Positions 26,455 to 37,598 of a DNA stretch of 64,000 nt are shown one piece after another (within the stretch, counting starts at the first letter, position 1; each line of letters begins with the position of its first letter). This stretch comes from Diphasiastrum complanatum (lineage: Eukaryota; Streptophyta; Lycopodiopsida; Lycopodiales; Lycopodiaceae): assembly GCA_029204225.1 (NCBI GenBank), contig CM055095.1:72015347-72079346 (forward strand). The letters are read 5' to 3'. Made by a program: the position numbers and the translations under genes. The notes under the pieces are model-generated. The model was not told the origin of the DNA, ran no database searches, and worked only from the letters and a program-made list of their open reading frames with translations.

Positions 26455-27345
26455 TTCACCTTCATGTAAACATAATATTAATCGGCTTACATGAAACACT
26501 GGGTGAGTTGTAGTCTTGTCTTGAAGATCTAATTCATAAGCTAAAGAACCAATTTTTCTTATAATCCGAAACGATCCACAATATCTGGTAGACAACTTCC
26601 TCGTATGCATAGTCTTAGAATCTTTAGGTATTCTAAAATATACTCAGTCATCAACTTTAAAATCTCTGGGAGACCTCTTAAGATCGACATAGTGCTTAGC
26701 TCTATCTTGAGTACTCCGGATACAATCACAGGCCACTCACAACATTTCATGCATATCATGCAAGAAATTTGCAACTTTCTGGATCTTAATAGGCTTCATC
26801 TTCACATTCACCGGAGATCTAGGTTAAAAATCATACATCAACATAAACAAACTATAACTGGTAGCAGAATGTTTCCTCCTGTTATTAAAAAACTCAATCA
26901 AATGAATGTAATCTTCCCACTGAGATTGCATGTGAGACACATATGTTCTCAACATATCCTCCATAGTCTGATTAGTTCTCTCAGTCTGGCCATCTAATTC
27001 AGAATGATAAGTAGAACTAAAACTAAGCGAGGTTTCTAGCTTATGGAATACAGCTGACCAAAAGTGACCTGTAAATATAGGATCTCTATCACTAACAATA
27101 TCACTTGCAGTCCATAAAGCCTAAATAATCTTTCAACAAAGATCTGGGCTAAATCAGAAGCCTTTGCAATTGACTTGATTGGTATGAAAGTAGCTAACTT
27201 TGTCAATCTGTCCACCACAACCCAAATAGAATTATTTTGGCGTTGGGTCCTTGGAAGTCCAACCCCAAAATCATTTTTGAGAGATATCTAGGGGATGTAA
27301 CAACCCTCCAGTCTTTAAGCATTCAGCTTTGGCTAACTGACAAGG
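26455..27345 (-). pseudogene. Gypsy (family A) integrase fragment
   Basis: Reading leftward from about 27,345, the zinc-finger tail KCRPCQLAKAECLKTGG is followed by the integrase core: VVDRLTKLATFIPIKS, then YHSELDGQTERTNQTMEDML, which contains the catalytic Glu. The C-terminal domain reads TRKLSTRYCGSFRIIRKIG, then AYELDLQDKTTTHPVFHVSR. Several stops and frameshifts break it (for example near 27,220 and 26,600). It matches the fragment at 57.96-58.78 kb (CKPCQLAKVECLKVGG). It lacks RT. Its upstream neighbour on the same strand is a different Gypsy family, so the junction near 27,350 is chimeric. Confidence 0.85.
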
Positions 27346-27359
27346 TCTACATTTTACGT

Positions 27360-29264
27360 GAGGTAATCCATAGCCACGATGATATATCGGGCTTGTGAAC
27401 TTCTTGCAATTGGGTGGATAGGACTGATATAGTCCAATCCCCACTTCTCGAATGGTGCTTGAACTAGAAACAGATGTAATAGATCATAATTCAATCCGGT
27501 TGGCCTCTAGCTCGTTGGCACACATCACATTTCCTCAAGTACTCCTCCGTCTCTTTGTGAATTGTTGGCCACCAGCATCCTGATTGCATGATCTTGTGAA
27601 CTATAATGTCAGATGAAAAATCACCTCCACTCATGCCTTCATGTGAAAGCGAAATGATCTGGGTGGTTTCATGTGGAAGAATACATCTTTGGAGGATTCC
27701 ATTCGATCCTCATCGATAAAGTTGGTGGCCGTCAATCAGCTAATAAGGTCTAGCTTTCAATATCAACTTACACTGTTCTGCCTTTGGTAAGGATTTGTCC
27801 GGTTGGCCCAACATTAGATATTCAACTATGTCTGCGGCCCATTCAGGTACTGTATTAATGTAGAACAAGACAACATCAGGTTGGAGTTTCATTTCCCTTG
27901 ATTTGTAACACATGATCCGCCACATAAAGTTGCTTTCCCTTGCACACCACTATCCGAAAATCAAACTCCAACAATAGTAGCAACCATCGAGTGATTCGCC
28001 CTGTGTTGCAAGTCTTATTAACGAGATAGAGCAATGGTTAATGGTCCATATAAAATGCGAAATGAGTGGCCATCAAATAATATCTAAACTTCTTGACTGC
28101 ATAAATCATGGCCAATGCCTCCCGCTTTGTGGTTGAATAGTTCATCTTTGAATCACTGAGCTGGCGGCTGGCAAATCGAATTGGAAAGTCCTTTTGGCAT
28201 TCTCCTGGCTATGTCAAGATAGCTCCCACTGCATACTTTGATGCGTCAGTATGCACATGAAACTCTATGGTCCAATTGGGTGGTCGTAATATTGGCGCTG
28301 AGACCAATGCATTTTTAAGCTTTTGGAAAGCTTGTAAGGCTTCCTTCGTCCATTGTGATTCCGTTGTGAGCTTGTAGATTGATCTTGCTAACTCCGCAAA
28401 ATCTAGAATGAAGATCCGATAGTAGTTAGCGTGACCCATGAAGATGTGGACCCCACGAATCGTTCATGGTGGTGGCAGATCAACAATGACCCTTATCTTT
28501 GATAGATCTGTGGTGATTCCTTGTCTTGATACCATATGACCCAATATTAGGCCATGTGTCACCCAAAATTGATATTTTTTTGGGTTCAAGTTGATTCAAT
28601 ACTCGCAGCATTGCTTTAACACTTTCTCCAGATTGGATAGGTGTTCTGAGTTAGGCCCGTGCACACACAAATAATCCAAGAAGATCTCCAAAAATTGGCA
28701 TAGCCTTATAGACGTACGTCCCCCATTCGGTGGCGAATGCTATCTTATGCTGATTTTTTGGTGCTATTTAAACTTGATTGTAGCCGCTGAAGCCGTCCAA
28801 GAAACTGTAAGCTTCTACTCTTGCTACTCAATCCAAAACACTTTCCGTGAAAGGTAAGAAAAAGGATCTTTCTTTGTAAGCACATTCTTCAGGTCCACAC
28901 AAATTTGCATTTTGTCGTTCTTCTTGGGTACTTTGACTATAGGTGATACACATTCTGTGTGTTCGATTTCATAAACGAAATTGGCATCGAGCAGCTTCTA
29001 CAACTCTTGTTTGATCAGTTCTGTATATTGCAGTGGTAACATCTGTTGACCTTGGAAACTGCTCCATCCACCAAGGGTGTAGTTTACTGGGACTACTGTT
29101 GGTGGTATATCCTTCAGATATTTGTACATCCATGCGAAGCAATCCTTGTATTCCACCAACAACTTGCATAACCTCGTGAATTGAGTGGAGGTCAATTGTT
29201 CTCGCACATGAATGATCCTTTTTTCTTCGTCTAGCTTAGCCAGATTCATTGGTTGCGTCCGCAC
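27360..29264 (-). pseudogene. Gypsy (family B) pol: RT, RNase H, start of integrase
   Basis: Leftward from 29,264: the RT N-terminus (RTQPMNLAKLDEEKRIIHVR, YKDCFAWMYKYLKDIPPTVV), the RT palm near 28,800 (FLDGFSGYNQV, FATEWGTYVYKAMP), the RT-RNase H connector (GHANYYRIFILDFAELARSI, EFHVHTDASKYAVGAILT), a linker (VPEWAADIVEYLMLGQPDKS) and the integrase start (near 27,420, ARYIIVAMDYLT). The frame is interrupted by many stops. The same family appears on the plus strand at 54.6-56.4 kb with nearly the same protein. The element lacks the integrase catalytic core because sequence of another Gypsy family begins at about 27,350. Confidence 0.88.
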
Positions 29265-30550
29265 AGGTCCTTCAAAGACTTGTTCCTCTAGCTTTTGACT
29301 TTTTTAGCTCATGTGCTCAATATGCATGCTAAAGGAAAAGCCATAACTATTAAAACAAGAACAATAGAAATCAAAACAATAGCAAACACAACAAGAGAAA
29401 TAGCAAGAGTGATTAGCACATGAGAATGCTTGGTTCTCCGATTTGGTAGAGTCTCTTCCTTTCAATAAGCATGTAAAATGTTGTACAATAGGTGCTTTTT
29501 TATCTTCAAGATGTCCCTTGCCCCTTGCTTCCTATTGGCTACTTGCAAAATGGTAGGATGGAAATCCTAACCCTTCAAAAGAAACACAAACTAATCTATG
29601 GTGCACAAAGAAGCACACCCCCACACCTACCACCTTTTGACTTTGACTAATTACAAAACTTTGGGAACTTAAGTTAGCTTAAACTTTGGTCTTCTAATAT
29701 TATTTTAATTACATGGCCCAAAGTGTAGTTTATTAAAAAATAAACTATTTACAAGTGCTCATTGGGCTATGGGCTTACACACACAGGAAGCCACGGCCCT
29801 CACAACTTATTTCTACTACTTTTGACTATTTTATTTATTTACGCGGAACCTGAAGTAGTGCCAGTCCCTCGGCACTATGTTGTTTAGTAGGGACCCCGTG
29901 TCTCTCTGTGTCGCCGGATGAGATAGCCCGTGACCTGTTCCATAAAGTCCAGTCTTTTTGTACTTTTCTTATCCTTAGAGGGAAGGAAGGACTTGTGGAT
30001 GCCAGTTAGCCAAAATTGGTCGATCCATACTTGAAATCTGCTGTGGGCCAGGGATCACCAAGGATCGCCTAATAACGCCACTCTATAGTACACTCTAGCC
30101 ACTAGAAGTTGGTCTTTAACTTTTTCAGAAACCGAGGCTGTGTTAGGATAAAAAAGGATAGAGGGTAAGAAGTCATCCAATTTTGTGGAGACTCCCATCA
30201 AGAATTCTAAGTCCCAGGCAAACGTTGCGGCCGCGCAGACTGTGGGATCGAGGCATCAGGTATAGGATTTGGAAAATTGAACGAGAGCCCTTTTGGCATG
30301 CCCCACCCATGTTCTAAGTGAATCTTTGGCCAGTTCATTGTCTTTATGGTAATCTGGTCCAGTGATGTGCCACATTCCGCCCATTTGGAACGTCATGGAT
30401 AAGGGACGAAATGTGGGTTGGTCCACAGCTGGTGTGGGCTTGCCACATAGGCCCTGATGGCCTCCCGATTTTTCTCGAAGTGTTGTTGCCGCTATTCAGG
30501 CTATGGAGCCAATGCTAGGAGGTAGGCCAGCTCATTGAATGTGATGTCCC
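29265..30550 (-). other. Probable gag/spacer of the Gypsy B element, decayed
   Basis: No long frame survives. Near 30,540-30,430 the minus strand can be read as FNELAYLLALAP and NREAIRAYVASPHQLWTN, consistent with a degraded gag but not diagnostic. The stretch 29,300-29,900 is non-coding with A-rich runs. Confidence 0.35.
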
Positions 30551-31438
30551 TTACTGAGAACGATAACTGTCAGCCACCTCATGAGGATTCATATGGGTGT
30601 TGGATAAGATACGCGTTGATTTCGTCCTCCACTGTCTTTGGTTTGTGGAAGGCCTGGCTGACAGAAATGGTTCGGGAGCCTTGAGATGTGGAAGCTTGTT
30701 GCTCCTCTTGGCCTGGGCTCTGATTTGCTCCTTGATTGTTGTCCATGCCTTGGTCGGGCCTTGATTCTGAAACTTGGTTTCTGTTGTGCTTTTTCCTTTG
30801 TCTTGTCCTGAACTGGCCTGTGCAACTTCGAGTGTAGGTGGAGCTAGAGTTACCATCAGGGCCGTTGGTTGCTGTTGCTCCATATGTCATTGGCAAGTCT
30901 TAAGAGCACCCCTTGCTTGTGCAAGCTCTTGGATGGTGCGTTGGCGGTAGTTATTGAAATCTTGTTGGTAGCCATTCAACATTTTTTGGTACCGTCCCAC
31001 TTGCGTCGTTAAAAAGTCCATCTCATTTTGGCTGAGAGGACAGTTGGTGGGTATGGGTTGGGCGAACCAAACTACTTGTTGTTGTTGTAGGCTCTGCACC
31101 TCCACTCCCAGGCATTGATTTTCTATTTCGAGTATTAGTAGCTAGGCCTGCAGCGAGGCGAGACGCTGCTATGCTTGATGCTAGATCTCCTAGGCCTGTG
31201 TGGAGGCTTCAATTGCTGATTTGAAGAGGTCTTGAATATACCTTTGGAGACCTTCTTCATGCTTTTCCAATTTCAGCATCATATCCTTCTCTATTTGCTC
31301 ATGTTGTATGGCCACATGCAGGTCTTGTTGGGGCTGGGTGATTTTTGTTCCCAACTTTGTGTTATTGATGGCCAAATTCACTAGATGGCCGTCCAATGAG
31401 GCTTTGGCTGCTACCAGATCCTGGATAAAGGGACCCAA
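30551..31438 (-). pseudogene. Probable Gypsy gag relic, glutamine-rich coiled-coil segments
   Basis: Minus-strand open stretches at 31,438-31,190, 31,105-30,887 and 30,883-30,551 read one after another toward the Gypsy B pol. They encode polar, Gln/Glu-rich, probably helical sequence (TQPQQDLHVAIQHEQIEKDM, RYQKMLNGYQQDFNNYRQR) and a basic, low-complexity C-terminus. No CCHC knuckle is seen. Position and orientation upstream of pol suggest gag. Sequence alone does not prove it. Confidence 0.4.
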
Positions 31439-32619
31439 GGCCTAATATGCCATCATGACGTTCGTGGCCGGAATGGTGCTATTTCTTGGGGCTGATTGAG
31501 GGGCTGCCCGTATGACTTGCACGTCGTGTTCGTCAGATTTTCAGGTTCAACCATGTCCAGTTGGGTGAGCATGCAGAGGGGATGAAATATACTTTGTTTG
31601 GCCGAATGCGTCGTCATCCAACAGTTTGTTAGACTTGGCAATCTGATGAGATGGATGAAATGGTGGAATGGTGGGAGTTGCAAAAGTGTGGAGAGGCGTT
31701 AGAATGGATTATTCGAATGCAAGAACAAGAGAAACGATTGGAAATTCAAGGGTGGTGTCATGGACGGAGGGAGAGGTTGGAGGTGTGAGGTTGAGGAACT
31801 TCATCCAAGAGAGGGTGTCGGGCGAGATCTAGGAATCTTCGGGGGTAAATAAGAGGGATGGAGTCGAGATGGAAGCGGTAAGAGAAATAGGAGGGATGGA
31901 AGATGCGATGGTGATGGTGTGAAGAAGAAGCGAGTATGAAGGTGGAAGGTGGGGGAATGGGGACGATAGGAATGGAGGCGGTGGCAGCAATGGATGGTTG
32001 GATGGAAACAAAAGTGAAAGATGTGGCTGTAGGTCAGAAAGGAGCGGTGCATTGACGTGTGGTAGGAGGGCTGGTGGAGGAGGCGACGACACCATGCATA
32101 CATTTGCTGGTCGGTGTCTTAGTTGAAACAGTAGTGGTAGTGATAGTCGAAGCGCTAGGGGGCACAAGGCTGGTGGATGCAACTGCGGTGGAAAGAATGT
32201 TAGTATGTTGGAAATCCTGAACCTTGTTTTCAAGGAGGGTGGTAGTGAGGTTGGAGAGAAGAGGCCCCACAGAATTCCATGTGGGATTCCAAAATTTGAC
32301 TGAGGAGGTTGGATTGAATGCGATCCTTTTGCAAACTAGAGACAACAAGGAAATTGCTCAATAGATGAGAGGTAGCTTGGACAACGGGGTTGTTGATGGC
32401 CTCTATCAGATAGCCATTTTTGGTATGCAGAATGGTTTCGGGAATAAGAGGGGTCAGGTAGGGTTTGATGAGGCTGGGCTTAGGTCTATATCACCAGAAA
32501 TAATCTCGATGGTAGCCAGGGAGATAGCATTTACATGCATACCTACCTTGGTACTCGATATACATTAGAGAAAATTTGGCCGCAGTCTTGCCCACACAGT
32601 CTTAGATGATTAGCTATTA
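31439..32619. other. Low-complexity GGA/GGT-rich stretch, no gene supported
   Basis: From about 31,690 to 32,250 the plus strand is G-rich (GGAGG, GGTGG, GATGG), producing proline/serine/histidine-rich frames of 100-134 codons on the minus strand. These lack any domain and overlap one another. They may be retroelement leader or gag N-terminus. No protein can be supported. Confidence 0.4.
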
Positions 32620-33026
32620 TGTGGCTAGTATAGTCTGTGACTGAAAAAAAATCATAACTTTTGAATGACAATTCAGATTGAAACGATTACGGTGCCATTA
32701 GAAAGCCCTCGATGAGAGCTTTTCAATGACACCCAAGATGACCCAGTTTCAAATTAGAATTAAAGTTAGAATCACTGTGTTACTGTACTATGGGTCCTAT
32801 CAGTGGATAAGGATCAGTTGGCCTCGCCACAAGGCAAGTTGACGGGACACGCATCCCACCAACAACAACCTGGGTCATGCATGGGTTGCCTGAGTGAACA
32901 ACTATATGTATAGTGTAATTTCATTTTGAGAAATATAGTTGCTATGTGAGCTTGCTGTGGAGAGTGTTTTCTGTCTGTGTTACTATGTAGCATGATCTGT
33001 GTTCCTGTGCAAAGCAAATTCTAAGT
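32620..33026 (+). repeat. Probable end of 5' LTR of the 33-35.8 kb Copia element
   Basis: The sequence leading into the primer-binding site at 33,027 contains ATCATAACTTTTGAATGAC, a TATA-like CTATATGTATAG near 32,900 and a GT/CT-rich tail. The left boundary of the LTR is not resolved and no 3' LTR is seen because the element is interrupted at 35,768. Confidence 0.4.
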
Positions 33027-33040
33027 TGGTATCAGAGCCA
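33027..33040 (+). promoter_or_regulatory. Copia primer-binding site (initiator tRNA-Met)
   Basis: TGGTATCAGAGCCA matches the 3' end complement of plant initiator tRNA-Met over 14 bases. It belongs to the plus-strand Copia whose gag begins 1.3 kb downstream. Confidence 0.82.
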
Positions 33041-34337
33041 TACAGGGAGTGTACATAGTACAATGTCGCCGTTGAAGAGAGCTTCGGGAGAACTGTCTTC
33101 TGAGAGTTCGGGGTCTACGGCGGGTTGAAGACGGAAAGAGAAGCACTAGTGCACGGTTTCTAATTTATAGAGGCTTTCTAAGCTCAGCAGAGAGATTATT
33201 AGCCTGTGCATAGCATCAGACATGGAAAAATTAGGTGAAAAATTGACAATTTCGAAGCCAGCTAAAAATTGAAACCGGGCTTGGGGTTACAGTTTTTATA
33301 CATAACTGGTGATTTCTTCATTGTTTGCGCACCGTTTTGGATGCCGTAAGGACAGGAAGGAAGCTAATTACATTGTCAACCAGCCATGGAGAGATTCTGA
33401 GGTTTATGTCAGAGATTTGTCTCCAGACAGTTAACCTAGCAGATTTGCAGTAAAAAGGTGAAAAAAGCCACTTTGTCAAGTTGAGCTAAAATCATCGTTT
33501 TTCCACGGAATTTCCTGACTGAACACTCTACAGTCTTGGATTCAGTAGGGCGACCCTGTTCCAGGCCTCAGATCGTGCTCAAAACGATCCACGGGAGAGC
33601 TTGATCTGACATTTTCAGAGAAGAGAGACACGGCCGCAGGCAGGGAGGTCGTGGGCTGTTCGCGCGCCCAATGCAATAGTCAGCATAGTGTCTTGAAGAC
33701 CACAGCGACTGTAGGAGCATGGTTTAATGCCCAGATGCAGTTTGAACCTTTGGATGAGGTGTCAAATGAATCGACGGTCCAGAACCTGTGATGGGAAAGA
33801 AATTTGGACCACAAGATTTGGTTCAGCCATTGGATGAGCTTTGAACAGGGCCTTGAAGAAGTGAAGTGCATTCTGGCCTTCAACTTCATTAAAAATTTTC
33901 ATACTGAAAGTTGAGTTGGGTCCCTTCACAAGTGAAGAGTGAAGTTTTTTCATTGTGAAGAAACAGTTCAAAAACTAGAAAAGTCCCTATTTTTGGGTCC
34001 TTTGCCCATTTTGACCCAAATGAAAGGCTATAACCTCCAAACGAAGGGCACACAGACTGTACCTGCAAGTACGGAAAACAAAACAGAGTGATTGCAGTGG
34101 AGAAAGTATTCGGAGTATGCCAGAAGTGATTTCACCATTCCACTGGGCACATTGTTGAGAGTTGACGACTAAGTGCATTTCGGAAGGCGACACCGATTTG
34201 GCTTTCAAATTGGTGGAAAAGCGGCGAGTGGCCTGGTAAAAAAAAAAAGTGCAGGTCATTGTTTTCAACTTCTGACATCACTGTTGGCCTTGGCATACTG
34301 ATCTTAGCCTAAGGCAGAAGTTTCAAGTAGTTTTGCG
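33041..34337 (+). other. Long untranslated leader between Copia PBS and gag
   Basis: 1.3 kb without a recognisable protein in either strand. The Copia gag ATG is at 34,338. Typical plant Copia leaders are far shorter, so this stretch may contain an insertion or a packaging/leader region. Confidence 0.45.
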
Positions 34338-35767
34338 ATGGCAAACATGGGAGAGTCCATTTTGAGTGAAAGTAGCAAATTGGACGGGATTTCCAACTAT
34401 GCAGTGTGGAAATTCAAAATGAAAAACATACTGATGGAGAAAGACGTGTGGGAAGTCGTCACAGGTGATGAAAGAAGGCCGCCAAATGAAGCAGTTATCA
34501 AAGTATTCGACAAAAAGATGAGGAAAGCTTTGACCTTCATTAACTTGTCAGTGAAAGATCACATCATTACCCACATTTGTGATGCTATTACACCCAGGCA
34601 GGCATGGGATGTGCTAAAGGAGCAGTTTGAGACGTCAAATCCGTCAAGAATCATGTTTCTGAAGTCAAAGTTGAATAGTGCCCGCATGGAGCAAGGAGAG
34701 CACATTCAGACGTACATGACCAGAATCAAGACAATGAGAGATGAACTGCATTCTATTGGCGAGCGCATACGTGATGTGGAGCTGGTGCACAATGCATTGT
34801 GCGGCATTGCAGAATCCTATCAGATGTTCATAAGCGGAATAGCATCAAGAGAAAGATGGCCAACCTTTGACGAGCTCACAAGAATCTTGATGCAGGAAGA
34901 GCAACGACGAGAAATGGTGAAAGCTAGACATCAAAATACTGACGATCAGGCACTTGCGACACGCCAAAAACAAGGCAAGGGCAAGGGCAAGAAGAAGTCT
35001 AAGCAGCAATTTGCCAAGTCTCAGAAGGATGAGGGATCTTCCAGCAAAACTAAGAAGAAAGACAAGTGCTTCCATTGTGGTAAAAAGGGCCATTGGAAGA
35101 GTGAATGTCGCAAATTCCTGGCGGAACAAGGCAAGGGGAAACCAAAACAAGCAGGTAACCTTGTCGATGAGGGTGAGATTGAAGACTCTAGCATCTTCAT
35201 ATCTGCATTGTCATCTACTCGAGATGATCAAGCATGGTATATTGACTTAGGAGCCACAAGACACATGACAGGTAACAAGAATTGGTTCAGTAGTTTGAAG
35301 GTGTTGGATAATGGAACATATGTTTCACAAGCAAATGGTGAGGTGTGCATGATCAAGGGGATAGGCACAGTTTCAATCCAACTACCTGATGGCAAAAGCA
35401 GGATGATCAAGGAGGTACTTTATGTACCAGGTTTGAAGAAAAATCTACTTTCTGTTGGAGTCATTACTGATCAAAAGTTGAAAGTAGAATTCGCCCATGA
35501 TCGTTGCTTTGTGAAGGATGCAAACCAAAGGTTCAAAGTTATTGCGGATGGAGTAAGAGAGCCCAATACAAAATTGTACAGGTTGAATGCTACAATCAAG
35601 GGGCAACATGGACTTGTATCGTCCATTCCTTCGCAAACTGAGTTGTGGCACAAGAGACTTGGTCACTTGAACTTGGGAAGCCTCAGTTTGATGAGAAAAT
35701 TGGAGATGGCAACATGATTGCCTACCATAGAAGATCACTTGAAGTCGATGTGCGAATCTTGTGTATA
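34338..35767 (+). pseudogene. Copia gag-protease polyprotein, best preserved in the window, 3'-truncated
   Basis: An uninterrupted 459-codon frame (34,338-35,717). Gag (UBN2) covers residues about 15-230 (KLDGISNYAVWKFKMKNILM, then AWDVLKEQFETSNPSRIMFL). A Lys-rich stretch follows, then a perfect CCHC knuckle CFHCGKKGHWKSEC near residue 244. The protease site near residue 300 reads WYIDLGATRHMTG. The usual D-S/T-G-A triad has Leu in place of Ser/Thr, so activity is doubtful. The pre-integrase domain (ELWHKRLGHLNLGSLSLM) starts near residue 434. The frame stops at 35,717 but the homology continues (KSMCESCVY) to about 35,767, where an unrelated repeat begins. Integrase, RT and RNase H are not found beyond the insert. 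Confidence 0.92.
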
Positions 35768-37020
35768 CGCAAATCCATGGTGTCCAAGATAATATGAGGA
35801 GAACCCTTACTTCGGGACAGCGTGGGTGTTATTAAAAGCAGAAGAAAATTATATTACTTATGAAGTGATACAGTCGAACTGAATATAAACCAAGTAGTTT
35901 CCATACTTAGGGTCTTTAACAGTCACCTAGAATGGCATACATTTATGAAGAGACACCTTACCTTTCGAGCATATGTGATGCTTGCAAATTCTGAAAACTG
36001 CTCGGAAAATTCTTACCTAGATGATTGTAGCAGTGGTATCTTGTGAGGATGCCATGTTTTAGTCCCCTCAAGTGCTCTTTTCCTTCCTTAGTAATAAGCC
36101 GTTTATAACGTTATTGTCAGCATTTTTTTAAAAAAAAAACGAAAGTAAATACTTTATGGAGAGCCTACCATTCATTGCTTATACAAATCTAAAGCGAATG
36201 GTTTAATGTGCATACTTGTGCAGACGCTTATAGCTTTATGGTTCGGAGTCGAACCTAACCGAAAATGAAGCTAGTAGTAATATTTGATGCTATAGAGAGC
36301 GCAAGTTCCATTTGTTAGTGCTAATATACAGTAGTATTCCCTTTGCAAGAGCAGTCACTCGCAAGTATGATAACGAAACTGGTTAAAGCATGAGGTATAG
36401 TAATCATAAACCGAATGTTCCAACAACTGAGTTGTATGTTCTGCTAAAAGTATGAGACCATCATAGCATTGTTTCTGGATTACGTACAAAACCCTTATTT
36501 ACTTAAGGAGCAATCACATATTCATGCTGTCCATTGAAGGATAGTAACATATAATGTAAACTGTAGTTATCACACTAAGATATCAACCATTCATATTCAT
36601 GATAAGGAGCTTGAAACCAAACAACCATTCATGAGTTAGGAAGTGCTTCATCGCTGGCCATTATGAGGCTTCTATCTTTGCTTATCACATATGATGTAAA
36701 ACTATCATTAACATGCCTTCTGAAGTATGTGGAAGGTAATATTGGATCATCGCTGGTCCATCGCTGAACAGCCTACCATATATATCAACATTTTGATTCT
36801 TTTGCTAATGATAGATCGTTGCAGGTCCATCGCTGGACAGCAACAAGTCTACCTTCAACAAGTACTCCAGAAGTGAGTATGCTTCGTCGTTAGTCCATTG
36901 CTGGACAACGGAAGGTATATGAAGTATTTATCAAGCCAAACATAAGTTGTATGAATCCATATTGATCCATCGCTGGACAACGGGTTCATACATTCCCATT
37001 CAACATTTAGACCAGCTGAT
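35768..37020 (+). repeat. Motif-array repeat family, copy 3 (head truncated)
   Basis: The first about 445 bp (35,768-36,213, starting ACGCAAATCCATGG) are about 95% identical by eye to 40,480-40,925. The tail at 36,640-36,990 carries five or more CATCGCTGG-type motifs (TTCATCGCTGGCC, GGTCCATCGCTGAACAG, GGTCCATCGCTGGACAGC, AGTCCATTGCTGGACAACGG, GATCCATCGCTGGACAACGG). The left end abuts interrupted Copia gag-pro. A 76-codon frame at 37,047-37,277 just beyond it is not recognised. Confidence 0.82.
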
Positions 37021-37354
37021 AATTAGCATACATATTCATGAGATGAATGCACACATATAAAACGAGTAGAACCACATACCGTATAGTTAACGAGGATAAT
37101 CTCAAGCCAAGGAGACCGCCATCTCTTCCAACCTTCTTCTCACCATATAGTAGAAGAAACTCCTTTGAAAATAGGCTATGTATAGCAGTTTCATATCAAG
37201 TATCATGGAACCTCCCTTTTAGCCAAAAAATGTGGGAAAATATTTTTGAAAAGTATGAAGAAAAGTTGGGTTTGTAAAAAAGTTTTAGGACCCTCAAATC
37301 ACATATGTTTGTTTAGCATGATCAAGGGTGGTGGTTTCTGATAAAGAAGAGTCC

Positions 37355-37506
<152 letters not shown>

Positions 37507-37541
37507 CCACCAACCGACCCGCAGCTAGTGAATCCCTTAGG

Positions 37542-37578
37542 GGGCAGTTAGCTCCCCATAAGGGATAGCTAACTGCCC
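37542..37578. repeat. Perfect 12-bp inverted repeat, 13-nt loop
   Basis: GGGCAGTTAGCT at 37,542-37,553 pairs perfectly with AGCTAACTGCCC at 37,567-37,578. It lies between the stop of the Penelope-like frame (37,599) and the AG tract, where a 3'-end structure of the element or a terminator-like hairpin could be. Function is unknown. Confidence 0.75.
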
Positions 37579-37598
37579 ACCCTCAGACTTTTAATACA

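Noticed and set aside
31801-32348. Pro/His/Ser-rich minus-strand frames of 100-134 codons
   Set aside because: Overlapping frames through G-rich low-complexity DNA, no domain, and no support for splicing or translation.
36640-36990. CRISPR-like reading of regularly recurring CATCGCTGG motifs
   Set aside because: Motifs are short, imperfect and irregularly spaced, in a plant nuclear context. Subterminal repeats of a mobile element fit better.
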